The notes: generated by a model from the letters alone, not told the origin. A DNA stretch of 36,755 nt from Deltaproteobacteria bacterium (GCA_024276465.1 JAJRXD010000003.1:1-36755), one strand, 5' to 3'; shown: positions 6,566 to 15,154, counted from the stretch's first letter. Translations and numbers: made by a program.

Positions 6566-8134
6566 ATGAATAAAAACAACTGTAGTGATGAGAAAGATTT
6601 GGAGATATTAAAACAGCTTTACAATCACTCTCTCAACAGAAGGCTTAATATGGCTGCCGCCCGCACAGGCACATCCTGTACAAAATATGGGGAAGACATG
6701 TGTGCTGACTACCTTGATCTTCTTCTTTCTGATGATAAAATAAAAGAATTTGAGCAGCATTTCACAAATTGTCATGCCTGTCTTACGACACTCATCAATT
6801 TAATAGAGGCAGATGAACGGGCAGCCAATGACTTTATCTCTACAGATATTAGTAAAAAAAAATCACTTAACAATGTTCTTGAAAGACTTTCAGAAAGAAA
6901 AAAACTCACACCTGAGACTGCTGAACCAATGCTTCTTGCCGCTTCCCCGGAAAGAAAAAAGTATGTAAGCTGTGCTTTCGGCATTGGGATCAATCTCCAG
7001 TCAGGGCAGGGTCAGGTGCTTGGATGCGTTGCGCACATATTTGAAGAAAACAAAAGAGGGGCTGGCCTTAACATTATTGGCAGCCAGGTTGAAGAACGGG
7101 AGATAGGAGGAAAACGCGTCAAAGTCACCCCTCCCCTTCTCATGGTTCAGGATCTGCTTGCAGTGGTTTTTAAAACCCAGCAATTCTTTAAAGCATATTG
7201 CTGCGAATCCCGCAGCATAACCATTCAAATTTCCCAGCAGCAGGAAGGGTTTTTAAGTGAAGGGCTGAGCCTCTCACTTGCAGCAGCAGTGGCAGTATAT
7301 TGTGCTCTGACCAGACGAAAGCTGCCCGGCAATATGGTTTTTTCAGGCAATCTTGAAATAACCGGCAGGCTCAATAAAATCAGCCACCTGCGGCTGAAAG
7401 CAAAGGTTGCCCTTGAAAACGGCAAAACCGTAATGGTCCTTCCAAAGTCAAATGAAAACGACCTTATTGATTTTACTGCAGAGGAAAAAAGATCTCTTGA
7501 ATTCTGTCTTTTTTCGACCCTTGAAGAGGTCTTTGAATACCTTGATACCATAACAGCTCAAAACACTGCGCGGGCTGTGACCAATTGCAACAGAAGAGGA
7601 TGGTGGAAACATATCCCCTTGCCCTGCTTCAGAAAAAATCGGGCTGGGAATTTCGCAAAATACGTTTTTTTGTTAACCGGCCTCTTTTTTCTTTTTGTTG
7701 TTTCTCTGTTTGTGACTGCCCCCTATTTTTATGATGAGGTCGAAATATATAACAAGACCAGATGCATTGTTAAAAACCCTCTGATTGGCAGTCTGTTTTC
7801 AAGTGTGCCAAACTACCCCCTTGTCAGCTTCAAACAGCAGATGGAAAAAATGGACCCTGAGGGGGCTTTTCGAAGTGCGATGAGAGTAGAGGATTTAAAA
7901 GATTATATCAGAGATGTCTACATGCCCCTTACAGGACTTTTTGAACAGGAGCAGTATGAAAACAGGCAGGCACTGACAGAAAGCACCCTGCGTTTTCTCA
8001 AGGGTGTGGACAAATACTCTCAGGATCCTGCAATGACAAGAAAAATACAGCGTGGCCTCCAGGCAGCAGCATGGATTGCAGAAAAATATGGAAATGAAGC
8101 GCTAATAAAAGAGGTTGAGAAAAGGCGCAAATAA
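6566..8134 (+). CDS. Anti-sigma-like membrane protein with Lon-type protease domain
   Basis: A 522-residue protein of three parts. (1) The cytoplasmic N-terminus has a zinc-binding anti-sigma motif: Cys46 and then His65-x3-Cys69-x2-Cys72, as in zf-HC2 proteins. (2) Residues 135-330 resemble the Lon proteolytic domain. The Lon DGPSAG loop corresponds to GFLSEG with Ser231, the NMVFSGNLEITGRLNKI strand pair follows, and the catalytic lysine position aligns with Lys278 in LRLKAKVALENG; VLPKSNENDL closes the domain. Both dyad residues are kept, so activity is plausible. (3) One membrane span (about 366-386) and a periplasmic tail of about 135 residues. Coming just after the sigma gene, it would hold the factor at the membrane and may destroy a regulator on signal. 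No ATPase domain is present. Confidence 0.7.
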   Translation: MNKNNCSDEKDLEILKQLYNHSLNRRLNMAAARTGTSCTKYGEDMCADYLDLLLSDDKIKEFEQHFTNCHACLTTLINLIEADERAANDFISTDISKKKSLNNVLERLSERKKLTPETAEPMLLAASPERKKYVSCAFGIGINLQSGQGQVLGCVAHIFEENKRGAGLNIIGSQVEEREIGGKRVKVTPPLLMVQDLLAVVFKTQQFFKAYCCESRSITIQISQQQEGFLSEGLSLSLAAAVAVYCALTRRKLPGNMVFSGNLEITGRLNKISHLRLKAKVALENGKTVMVLPKSNENDLIDFTAEEKRSLEFCLFSTLEEVFEYLDTITAQNTARAVTNCNRRGWWKHIPLPCFRKNRAGNFAKYVFLLTGLFFLFVVSLFVTAPYFYDEVEIYNKTRCIVKNPLIGSLFSSVPNYPLVSFKQQMEKMDPEGAFRSAMRVEDLKDYIRDVYMPLTGLFEQEQYENRQALTESTLRFLKGVDKYSQDPAMTRKIQRGLQAAAWIAEKYGNEALIKEVEKRRK

Positions 8135-8265
8135 AAAATAAATGTCAAAAGGACAGGGACAAAGGAATGTCAAAACTCAAATGATAAAACAGTGAGAAAA
8201 CAGCCAATGGGCAATGGCCAGTAAGCCACTGGAGTCAAGGCGTGAGCCTTTTAAAATCAACCAGA

Positions 8266-8311
8266 GGAGTTTACCTGTAAAGGTTTTATAAAAGGCTTAC
8301 GCCTTAACTCC
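8266..8311 (+). ncRNA. Three-way-junction repeat module, copy 1
   Basis: GGAGTT...AACTCC closing stem. Arm A is ACCT-GTAA-AGGT, with a GNRA-type loop. Arm B is AAGGC-TTAC-GCCTT (8292-8305). Structured-RNA status is inferred from pairing; this could also be a DNA palindrome. Confidence 0.5.
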
Positions 8312-8322
8312 CGGAAGAGATA

Positions 8323-8390
8323 GGAGTTAATCTGTAAAGGTTTTGGAATTAATCCGTAAGGATTTCATAAAAGGCTTACGCCTTAACTCC
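8323..8390 (+). ncRNA. Three-way-junction repeat module, copy 2 with doubled arm A
   Basis: Closing stem GGAGTTAA (8323-8330) with TTAACTCC (8383-8390). It contains two A arms, AATCT-GTAA-AGGTT with a G-U pair and AATCC-GTAA-GGATT (8351-8364), and one B arm AAGGC-TTAC-GCCTT. The different A stems keep pairing through compensating changes. Confidence 0.55.
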
Positions 8391-8441
8391 GGAAGAGATA
8401 AAACGGGTTTTTTTGACATTTTCTTTTTTGAGCTTCCCAGA

Positions 8442-8492
8442 GGAGTTAATCTGTAAAGATTTCATAAAATAAAAGGCTCACGCCTTAATTCC
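8442..8492 (+). ncRNA. Three-way-junction repeat module, copy 3
   Basis: GGAGTTAA (8442-8449) pairs with TTAATTCC (8485-8492) through one G-U wobble. Arm A is AATCT-GTAA-AGATT (8448-8461) and arm B is AAGGC-TCAC-GCCTT. The ribosome site of the next gene follows within 15 nt. Confidence 0.55.
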
Positions 8493-8506
8493 ATTAAGAG
8501 GTAAAT

Positions 8507-9646
8507 ATGAAACAAAAAACTGTTTTTTCAGCAGCCATGTTTTTTTTGATCCTGGCCTCATTTTCTAAAGCTGCAGACATAAGCACAGAGCCGTACTTTC
8601 GCATCCGCATGGATATTAAGGCAGAGAATGCTGACGCCCGTGAGGTTATCAACCAGCTTCAGAACATCCTTGTGAAAAGGGGAATTGTAATAACCAGAAA
8701 CAAACGCGACCCCAAGATAGAGGGAAATGTGGTGGTGTCGGACCATGAAGAAAAAAAGGTTAATCCGTACGATACCGGGGAGCTTACCATTCATGAAATT
8801 TCATTGTCACTCAAAGGACTGAAAATCAAAGATATCACGGGCAGCGTCCTTGCTTCCTATAAAACTTTTACCGGCTTTGAAAGCCATGAAATAAAAGACC
8901 TGGCATTTTCCGATGCAGCCAGGCAGATAATAGCACAGATATTGGAAACAGATTTTCTGCACCAGGTTTTAAATTCAGCACGCAGGCAGGATCTTATCAT
9001 TGCAACATCAGCTCAGGAGAATGAAGACATCCTGAGGCAGAAGATATTTGAGGTCCTCAATGACTACATGAGCCCCATAACAGAGGAGTTGAAGGTAACA
9101 GGAAAAGAGCTTAAATCAGCAATCAGGAAACTGGCAGAAGAGATGGCAAAACAGAAGAAAAGCACACCAGAAAAAATTCATGTTAACAGCGCGGAGTTGC
9201 AGAAAATCATTGCCGCATATGCTTCACAGCCAGTCCCAGAGCAGGATATGCTGTGCGAACTGAAATCTGAAGCTATTACATTGGATGGTTCAAGTAAAAA
9301 CATTACAGGTATCATTGTTAAAGCATCTGACCTGAACAATTTCAGGAGAATGCGTTTGCAGAGAATTTACACTGAAGACGGCTGTCTCGTTTTCGGAGGA
9401 AGGCGCAATCCTGATTTAAACCCTCTTATCTATTTTGACTCGCACGATTCCCTTATCCATTCTGATTTCAAGGTGGAGGTGCAAAAGCCTTTGATGGTAA
9501 AAGCACTGGGCCTTACAAAAAAAGGACATATTATTATTTCCAGCACTGATGCTGACAGGATACTTCTTGCAGACCATCAGTTACAGGGGAAAATCTTTTC
9601 CGAGGGAAGAATATTTGTTCTGACAGGGAAAAAGAAACAGAAATGA
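8507..9646 (+). CDS. Exported protein of unknown function
   Basis: A 379-residue protein with a signal peptide (MKQKTVFSAAMFFLILASFSKA, probable cut after residue 22). The first 170 residues alternate strands and helices (YFRIRMDIKAENADAREVINQLQ, LTIHEISLSLKGLKIKDITGSVLASYKTF, FSDAARQIIAQIL). This is reminiscent of the LPP20/FlgO/CsgG-type domains found elsewhere in the cluster, but I cannot assign it to them. A charged, probably coiled-coil middle (about 180-240) and a beta-rich C-terminus follow. AAGAGGT sits 6 nt before the ATG. It is the first of a series of periplasmic components after the sigma/anti-sigma pair. Confidence 0.75.
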   Translation: MKQKTVFSAAMFFLILASFSKAADISTEPYFRIRMDIKAENADAREVINQLQNILVKRGIVITRNKRDPKIEGNVVVSDHEEKKVNPYDTGELTIHEISLSLKGLKIKDITGSVLASYKTFTGFESHEIKDLAFSDAARQIIAQILETDFLHQVLNSARRQDLIIATSAQENEDILRQKIFEVLNDYMSPITEELKVTGKELKSAIRKLAEEMAKQKKSTPEKIHVNSAELQKIIAAYASQPVPEQDMLCELKSEAITLDGSSKNITGIIVKASDLNNFRRMRLQRIYTEDGCLVFGGRRNPDLNPLIYFDSHDSLIHSDFKVEVQKPLMVKALGLTKKGHIIISSTDADRILLADHQLQGKIFSEGRIFVLTGKKKQK

Positions 9647-9847
9647 TGCTCCCCTGACACATCGCAGTACAATCCAGTCAAGAATCTATCGATTCCCCTT
9701 TTTATATTCACACAAGTGAAATGAAAGATTGTTTTTTTGCGTCTTAATACTTTAAGACCTCTTATTGCCTTTATGGCCATCACTTCGAAATAGAATAGGG
9801 GCTTAAGCAAAGCTCTCTTTTAAAACACAATGTAAGGAGGAGAAAGC

Positions 9848-10375
9848 ATGGGTAAAAAGAATATTTTAACAGGAGGGTTTTTAATTTTATTATTTTCAAT
9901 TTTTACAGCAGGAGGATGCAGGTCAGCCCCGCAGCCTTCCCGGCCTGTAAGGCTTTCATGTGAGGAACAGTTGGGACAGTCCATATCCGATTTAAAACCC
10001 ATGGAAATCAGTATGTTTCTGGATCAGGCCCAAGAAAACGGAACAATCGAAAACTGCTGGATACCCATGATTAAAAAATGTCTTGACCTCCGCAGGGAGA
10101 TTCCTCACACGCACGTAAGATCTGCTGTTAAGACATTCAATCAGGTTCAGCACAAAGAATATTTTCACAAAGCTGTTTCCCGGTACTTTAATGACATGAT
10201 TTTCAGCATTGAAGATGAAAATGTCCGTTACCGGAAACAGGACCGGGGTTTTCTCACAGCTTATCTAAGGTATCTCCTGAGGGAATGCACAAGCAGAAAC
10301 TGCCCTGAATTGACAACTGCGAGGCAGGTGTGCAGCAGGCTTGATCCGGATCTTTACAGTAAGTTTTTTGATTAA
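9848..10375 (+). CDS. Lipoprotein of unknown function
   Basis: A 175-residue protein with a lipoprotein signal (ILFSIF-TAGGC, Cys24) and a strong AAGGAGG ribosome site. The mature part is mostly helical and rich in Cys (conserved-looking pairs at WIPMIKKC and LLRECTSRNC...VCSRL), which suggests disulfides in the periplasm. I recognise no family. The spacer before it (9647-9847) is one of two within the cluster that lack the repeat modules; it holds only a GTCTTAA/TTAAGAC hairpin at 9741-9758. The next gene starts 24 nt after its stop, so these two are co-transcribed. Confidence 0.75.
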   Translation: MGKKNILTGGFLILLFSIFTAGGCRSAPQPSRPVRLSCEEQLGQSISDLKPMEISMFLDQAQENGTIENCWIPMIKKCLDLRREIPHTHVRSAVKTFNQVQHKEYFHKAVSRYFNDMIFSIEDENVRYRKQDRGFLTAYLRYLLRECTSRNCPELTTARQVCSRLDPDLYSKFFD

Positions 10376-10399
10376 ATATCAGCAAGGGAGAGAAAAATC

Positions 10400-11446
10400 A
10401 TGTTTCATAAAATAAAAACAAATAAAAAGTTATTTTTATGGATTGTCAGCAGTTTTGCCGTGCTTTTTATGGCCCTGGCTGCCCACGCACAAATACCCCC
10501 CGGTGACCGTGCCGTGGAGATAAGCAAAAGGGCTCGTGAGAGTGTAAACCGAAGCGGCAAACAGCTTGTGTCCTCAAGCAAGGCTTTTTTTCAGGCCTTT
10601 GCAGCCAATACTTCAAAATTGCAGGAGATTATAGATACTAAAAAAGCTTTGAAAAATTCCGGTATGCTTGACAGCAACGAGGCTATTGAACCGAACCTGA
10701 ATGCACGCTTCATGGTTGCCGTGGGAGAATTAAAGGAAGCCTGTGACAAACATATCCTTGAGCTTAAACGTTCTCTTGAAATATTTGAGGAGAGCATTGC
10801 AAAGGCTATTGTTAATACCCAGGATGTAAAATCCATCAACTCGAACTATGAGCTGGCGCTGAAAGAATTTAAAAAACATGAACAAAAGAAGTATGACAAG
10901 GCAGAAAAAAAGGCAATGGGCGTGCTTGAGGCCTGTAATCAGGGTGACAAGCATGCGTGCAACAGGTACAGAAGCATGAAAGGAAAGCTCATGTCCATAA
11001 GCCAGCAGGTACGGTTGTACCAGACCAAGGTCAAAATTGCCCAGATGAACCAGAGGCTTGGCGCTGCCATGCGCAACAAAATAAAAAATGACGGTCCGGA
11101 AATAGCTTACAAAATGAGAAATGTTCTTACCCATCTTTATGCGTCATTTCATAAGATTGCAGACATAATGGAAGTAGGTGGCCCTGACTTGAAAAGAGCC
11201 ATAACACACGGGATTTGGGGGGGATTAAGCACAGATGAGCTTAATGAAAATCTTGACCTTGCAATCGAGTCCATAGAAAAACTAAATTCAACAATAGATA
11301 CAATGGTAGATTCCATTCTGGCTGATCTTGACGGGGTTCAGTCTCCAACAGAAGGTATCAGTTCCGGGCTTTCAGGAGCGCAGGTAAATGCAGAAGAAGA
11401 ACTTGAATCTTTAAGCAGGCTGAGACAGAGCACGTTTGGGGGATAA
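10400..11446 (+). CDS. Exported helical protein of unknown function
   Basis: A 348-residue protein with a signal peptide (KLFLWIVSSFAVLFMALAAHA, cut near residue 30) and a good GGGAGAG ribosome site. The mature chain is almost wholly predicted helix with heptad character (AVEISKRARESVNRSGKQLVSSSKAFFQAF and SISQQVRLYQTKVKIAQMNQRL), interrupted by a Cys pair (LEACNQGDKHACNRY). It is probably an elongated periplasmic helical-bundle or scaffold component. It lies 24 nt after the lipoprotein gene, and repeat modules resume right after its stop. Confidence 0.75.
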   Translation: MFHKIKTNKKLFLWIVSSFAVLFMALAAHAQIPPGDRAVEISKRARESVNRSGKQLVSSSKAFFQAFAANTSKLQEIIDTKKALKNSGMLDSNEAIEPNLNARFMVAVGELKEACDKHILELKRSLEIFEESIAKAIVNTQDVKSINSNYELALKEFKKHEQKKYDKAEKKAMGVLEACNQGDKHACNRYRSMKGKLMSISQQVRLYQTKVKIAQMNQRLGAAMRNKIKNDGPEIAYKMRNVLTHLYASFHKIADIMEVGGPDLKRAITHGIWGGLSTDELNENLDLAIESIEKLNSTIDTMVDSILADLDGVQSPTEGISSGLSGAQVNAEEELESLSRLRQSTFGG

Positions 11447-11514
11447 GCATAAATGTCGAAGATAACATCCAGGCACATAGGATTAGAGGATTGAAGGATT
11501 AAAGCAAAACAGAT

Positions 11515-11568
11515 GCAGGAGCGCATTCCCCGCAAGCGGGATCGTTCGACATGCGCGAAAGGATTTGG
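11515..11568 (+). repeat. REP-like palindrome 2, long form
   Basis: GCGCAT (11521-11526) pairs with ATGCGC (11551-11556). The loop contains a second hairpin, CCCGC-AA-GCGGG (11529-11540). The GTAG foot is changed to GCAG here. Confidence 0.75.
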
Positions 11569-11633
11569 ATAAAGGAAACAGGCACATAGGAACAAAGGCA
11601 CAAAGTTTAAAAATATCAAATGGCATTAAAATA

Positions 11634-11677
11634 AAAGGCTGACGCCTTAACTCCTGGAATTAATCCGTAAGGATTTC
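11634..11677 (+). repeat. Partial junction module (arm B then arm A)
   Basis: AAGGC-TGAC-GCCTT followed by AACTCC and then AATCC-GTAA-GGATT (11662-11675). The arms occur in reverse order compared with the complete modules, so they cannot form the closed junction. The actual ribosome site of the next gene (AAAGGGAT) lies further down. Confidence 0.6.
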
Positions 11678-11707
11678 AATAAACTTTTAAACGAAAGGGA
11701 TTAAACC

Positions 11708-12436
11708 ATGATAAGGTTAATATTTACAAAGCGTTTTCTAATTATACTGATCTGTTTTGCTGCAGCTGGTTTTTATCATGTCCGTACGCTCTTTGCACAG
11801 GACACTGGCACAACTTCCCTTCTGGAATATTATAACACAACAGACAGGGACACGCTTGACAGAAGTACTGAGGAGATGACAGGTAAGCTGAAGGGGATAT
11901 TTAACAAGAAAAAAATCGAGCAAACCGAAGCTGAACTTGATTTCAGTAAATACCATACCAGCTTCAAGAACCTTTTCCTCTATATAAACAAGATTGCCGG
12001 TTATACTGACTATGAAGAAAATATAAAATTCGGACGGGATAAGGAAATCTACAAATTGCTTCCTCTTGAAGGTGAAATAAAACCTGATAAAAAAGCGGTT
12101 GTAGATGAAAAATACAAACGCCTTGAAGAAATTACCAGAGAGGAAATCTTCACCTGTCAGGAGATGATTGAGAGCTCTTTTGATGCCTGTGAACTCTATA
12201 CAGAAACGCTTTTCTGGGGAGAAAAGTTTTTCAGCAATCCAGGTTCTAAGGAGACAATGATGGATTTTTTTGAAAGCGACCTGTTCAGAAAATATCAGGA
12301 AGAAAACAGAGCACTTGTTATGAAAGCATATCCTGAGTATGTCAGCCGTATCGACCGTCTTGTTTTTCTTTGGAAAGAAAAACCTTTGAAACCGACATCA
12401 CCTCTGATCGATCCTGATATTGTGGAAAATCTGTAA
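11708..12436 (+). CDS. Exported protein of unknown function
   Basis: A 242-residue protein starting with a signal peptide or N-terminal anchor (KRFLIILICFAAAGFYHVRTLFAQ, possible cut near residue 30). The mature part is acidic and largely helical (DTLDRSTEEMTGKLKGIF, EEITREEIFTCQEMIESSFDACELY), with one Cys pair. No family was recognised. AAAGGGAT lies 7 nt before the ATG. Its size and helical composition recall the gene product at 10400, but I see no clear sequence similarity. Confidence 0.7.
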   Translation: MIRLIFTKRFLIILICFAAAGFYHVRTLFAQDTGTTSLLEYYNTTDRDTLDRSTEEMTGKLKGIFNKKKIEQTEAELDFSKYHTSFKNLFLYINKIAGYTDYEENIKFGRDKEIYKLLPLEGEIKPDKKAVVDEKYKRLEEITREEIFTCQEMIESSFDACELYTETLFWGEKFFSNPGSKETMMDFFESDLFRKYQEENRALVMKAYPEYVSRIDRLVFLWKEKPLKPTSPLIDPDIVENL

Positions 12437-12534
12437 GAAAAGGTCAAAGATAACATCCAGGGGCAGAGGATTGAAGGATTAGAGGACAGGGATCCTCCTT
12501 CGCTCTGCGAGCTTCGGCAGGACAGGCAAGAGAG

Positions 12535-12567
12535 GTAGGAGCGCATTTATGCGCGAATGGATTGGGG
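12535..12567 (+). repeat. REP-like palindrome 3
   Basis: GTAG foot, GCGCAT-TT-ATGCGC core (12541-12554), then GAATGGATTGG. Just upstream (12490-12530) is another palindromic piece, CCTTCGCTCTGCGAGCTTCGG. Confidence 0.75.
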
Positions 12568-12592
12568 AAAAGCCAATGGACAATAAGCCACT

Positions 12593-12627
12593 GGAGTTAA
12601 CCCGGAATTAATCCGTAAGGATTTTTT
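12593..12627 (+). promoter_or_regulatory. Hairpin containing the ribosome-binding site of the next gene
   Basis: This is an arm-A hairpin, AATCC-GTAA-GGATT (12610-12623), in which AAGGA (12617-12621) stands 6 nt before the ATG at 12628 and is the only ribosome site available. The site is therefore partly in the loop and partly in the stem of the repeat hairpin. That could limit ribosome access. Confidence 0.6.
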
Positions 12628-14070
12628 ATGTTCTTCTATAATAAAAAAGGCCGTCGTACTTTGTCAGGAAAAATTTTTTTTGACAGTGATGGTAATTTAA
12701 AGGCAGGCACTGTTGGCGTGTCTGCTGTTATAGCTTTTATCCTCCTGATTGCCATGGCAGTCCAGATTAAAAAACCTGCTGAACAGGCTGTTGTCAAGGT
12801 AACACATCTGTTTAAAGCTGACCCCCGGGTAAACAATAAACAGGATGGGGCTGAAAAACAAAAATCTGATCAGAACATAGGCAAACAGCCTGAAAAATCA
12901 GAAAAGCAGGAAGAAACAAAAAAGGCACAGGAAGTCCTTCCCCGCGGGCATGAAGAAGAAAAAGAACTTATGGCTGTAAAAGAGGAAATCCGGAAGATGA
13001 AGGAAGAGACAGCGGGGATAAAAGCAGAAGCGGAAGAAACGCTTGAAGAAGCACGGAAGATAAAAGATGAAGCACAAAAGATGAAGGAGTATGTGAGGAG
13101 TAAACTTGCGCGAAAAGACAAAAAAACAGAGAAACTTAAAAATAAGCTTGCAATGCAGGGAGCATCCTTAAAACAGGCAGAGAGAAAAAACACCACGCAG
13201 CAGGAAAAACTTGCCAGGGAAGAAGAAAAGTTGCCGAAAGCTGAAACAAAGATGCATGAACCTGATAAGTCAGTGGAGGTAAAGGAAAAGGCAGATTTTA
13301 CACTGAAAAAGAGCGTGGAGGTAAAAGACGAAACTGTTAAATTCAGTCAGACTTCTAACAAGGTTAAAGAAAAAACTCGAAAACCTGGCAAAAGCCTTAC
13401 AGCCATTACAGACGCCAGAGCCTTTTCGTCTTCAGACAGACGGATGGACTCCATTAAACTGCTCCCTGAAAACTATACAAAGATTTACAGGGCACGATTT
13501 GCAAGCAGTAAAAAAAAACCTGCTCTGCTTTACCGCTGGCGTATTTCAAACCAGTACAGATTGAAACTTAAAGACTGTTACAGCCTTTTTGACATGAAGG
13601 CCGTGGCTGTCACAAAAAACGGGCAATACTATGATTTGAGCGACAATACTCAGATCACAGAAGACTACCTTGACCGGAATTATTCAAGCACAGTGATAAT
13701 CTGTGAAAATCCTGAATTTGATTTTGGAGATCAGATTGAAAAGACAGGTATCAGGACAGAGGGCTTAAAAGTCAGATATTACATGTACAATCATACAAAA
13801 AACTATTTTTACAACCGGGTGGAACAGGCTGTATCCTGCTGCCAGGCTGCTGGCAAACTTCCGTCAGGCGAGGAGATAAAGGAACTTATAGATGTTGTTG
13901 GCACAGTATTTAAACTGAAAAAAACCGGGGGTGCATTCGGGGTATTTGTCCCAACATCAGTTTATTATAAAAAACCAGGATCAGGTTCTGCAGAAGAAAT
14001 AAGTGTACCTGCAGAATGCTTTGAGGAAGAGATGGATGTTAAGCTGCTTAAAGCAAAAGGTTTGTTGTAA
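12628..14070 (+). CDS. TolA-like membrane-anchored coiled-coil protein
   Basis: A 480-residue protein with the plan of TolA/TonB-type transducers. It has a short cytoplasmic N-terminus, a single membrane span (about residues 27-47, GTVGVSAVIAFILLIAMAVQI), and a very long Lys/Glu-rich helical region (about 65-260, with repeated EEIRKMKEETAGIKAEAEE and VEVKEKADF/VEVKDETVKF units). A globular periplasmic C-terminal domain of about 210 residues follows (YRWRISNQYRLKLKDCY... to the end) with several Cys. The sequence is not recognisably TolA. The role is inferred from shape and from the TolQ/ExbB- and TolR/ExbD-like genes directly downstream. Its ribosome site lies in a repeat hairpin. Confidence 0.65.
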   Translation: MFFYNKKGRRTLSGKIFFDSDGNLKAGTVGVSAVIAFILLIAMAVQIKKPAEQAVVKVTHLFKADPRVNNKQDGAEKQKSDQNIGKQPEKSEKQEETKKAQEVLPRGHEEEKELMAVKEEIRKMKEETAGIKAEAEETLEEARKIKDEAQKMKEYVRSKLARKDKKTEKLKNKLAMQGASLKQAERKNTTQQEKLAREEEKLPKAETKMHEPDKSVEVKEKADFTLKKSVEVKDETVKFSQTSNKVKEKTRKPGKSLTAITDARAFSSSDRRMDSIKLLPENYTKIYRARFASSKKKPALLYRWRISNQYRLKLKDCYSLFDMKAVAVTKNGQYYDLSDNTQITEDYLDRNYSSTVIICENPEFDFGDQIEKTGIRTEGLKVRYYMYNHTKNYFYNRVEQAVSCCQAAGKLPSGEEIKELIDVVGTVFKLKKTGGAFGVFVPTSVYYKKPGSGSAEEISVPAECFEEEMDVKLLKAKGLL

Positions 14071-14130
14071 TGAAATTATATCCGGAGGTTATTATAAAAA
14101 TTGGAGTTAATATATCGGAGTTAATCTGTC

Positions 14131-14184
14131 GGAGTTAATCTGTAAAGATTTTATTAAAATAAAAGGCTGACGCCTTAAATCCGG
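14131..14184 (+). ncRNA. Three-way-junction repeat module, copy 4
   Basis: GGAGTTAA with TTAAATCC (one mismatch) closes arm A, AATCT-GTAA-AGATT (14137-14150), and arm B, AAGGC-TGAC-GCCTT. Two further partial GGAGTTAAT starts lie in tandem just upstream (14103 and 14118), a sign of local unit duplication. Confidence 0.5.
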
Positions 14185-14252
14185 GAAAGACTAAAACCTT
14201 AAATGATCGGTGTTTTGGCATTTAAGCTTCCTTGTTTCCAGGAGTATAAACA

Positions 14253-14882
14253 ATGAACATTCTTTTTGTTGAATTTCTGGTCAAAAATTTAGGAATAATA
14301 TTCACCCTCATCTTCCTTGTTTATCTGTGCCTTATGGCTATAAGAATAGTAAAAATTCATAATGTGCTCAGGTACACAGCAACAGATAAAAACAAACAAC
14401 TTATCCCCCTCTCACTTCCATTTTTAAAGACTCAGTTTGAAATGCTGCAAAATGCATGCAAATCTGAAAACAGCATACTTATTGAAAACCGCATTGAGCA
14501 GCTATGGATCAAGTATGAACATATGGTTCAGACCCATTTTGCCGCAATAAACGGTTACATTTACTCCCTCATGCTGTGGGGATTTACAGGCACCATCTGG
14601 GGTACAATCAAGGCTTTCAGCAGGATGGGTGAAACGCTCTTTGAAAAAGACATACAGGCAGCTGAAGCACTTTCATCAGCACTTCAGGGGGGCTTGAACA
14701 TTGCTCTTTATACTTCTCTGGTTGCAGCAACCATCGGGGCTGTTATGGTAACATATATCTATTCAAAACAGATGTATGAAAAATCCAAACTCATGGAAGC
14801 AGCAATAAATAACGAGATTTACAGGGTTGTTGAAAAGGCAGGGACACAGGTGGAGCAGGCACAGAGTTGCAAAGGGGCATAG
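14253..14882 (+). CDS. MotA/TolQ/ExbB-family proton-channel protein
   Basis: A 209-residue inner-membrane protein. Membrane spans are at about 8-31, 100-122 and 148-172. The conserved family core is present: GFTGTIWGTIKAF, then SSALQGGLNIALYTSLVAATIGAVMVTYIY, corresponding to the LGLLGTVxG and ALxxTxxGLxxAIP segments of ExbB/TolQ. Family members form a pentameric stator around an ExbD/TolR dimer and convert proton flow into movement. The partner is the gene at 15155 and the likely transducer is the gene at 12628. The C-terminal residues QSCKGA and the stop are supplied by a repeat unit, as in the sigma gene. AGGAG lies upstream of the start. Confidence 0.85.
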   Translation: MNILFVEFLVKNLGIIFTLIFLVYLCLMAIRIVKIHNVLRYTATDKNKQLIPLSLPFLKTQFEMLQNACKSENSILIENRIEQLWIKYEHMVQTHFAAINGYIYSLMLWGFTGTIWGTIKAFSRMGETLFEKDIQAAEALSSALQGGLNIALYTSLVAATIGAVMVTYIYSKQMYEKSKLMEAAINNEIYRVVEKAGTQVEQAQSCKGA

Positions 14883-14915
14883 GCACAGAGGATTGAAGGA
14901 TTAGAGTAAAACAGA

Positions 14916-14948
14916 TGTAGGAGCGCATTTATGCGCGAATGGATTGGG
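14916..14948 (+). repeat. REP-like palindrome 4
   Basis: TGTAG foot, GCGCAT-TT-ATGCGC core, GAATGGATTGG tail. It is identical in core to copy 3 and lies in the same orientation. Confidence 0.75.
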
Positions 14949-15004
14949 GTAAAGAACATAATATAAATATCAAATGATAAAAGAATAAAACCACTGAACT
15001 ACTC

Positions 15005-15126
15005 ATGAGTTTTTTGACATTTTTGTTTTTGAACTTCATTTGGCATTTGGATTTTGAACTTTGACATTTTATTATAAAAGGCTCACGCCTGAATTCCGAG
15101 CTTAACAGGAGTTAACCCTTAAGGAA
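15005..15126 (+). repeat. TTTGACATT-rich leader and partial junction module
   Basis: It begins with GAGTTTTTTGACATTTTTG, then ATTTGGCATTTGGATTTTG and AACTTTGACATT. An AAGGC-TCAC-GCC arm and GGAGTTAACCCTTAAGGAAC follow. This is the common leader block of the cluster, here placed before the partial junction module rather than after it. Confidence 0.65.
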
Positions 15127-15154
15127 CTTTTTTACACAAACAACGAGTAACCAA

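Larger units (their letters stand above)
8135..8506 (+). repeat. Composite repeat spacer 2
   Basis: 372 nt without a gene. It holds AATGTCAAA-type units, GGGCAATGG heptamer remnants, one inverted AAGGC hairpin arm (8231-8256), and three copies of the three-way-junction module (8266-8311, 8323-8390, 8442-8492). An AAAACGGGTTTTTTTGACATT-type segment (8400-8421) lies between the second and third. AAGAGGT just after the third copy is the ribosome site of the gene at 8507. Confidence 0.8.
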
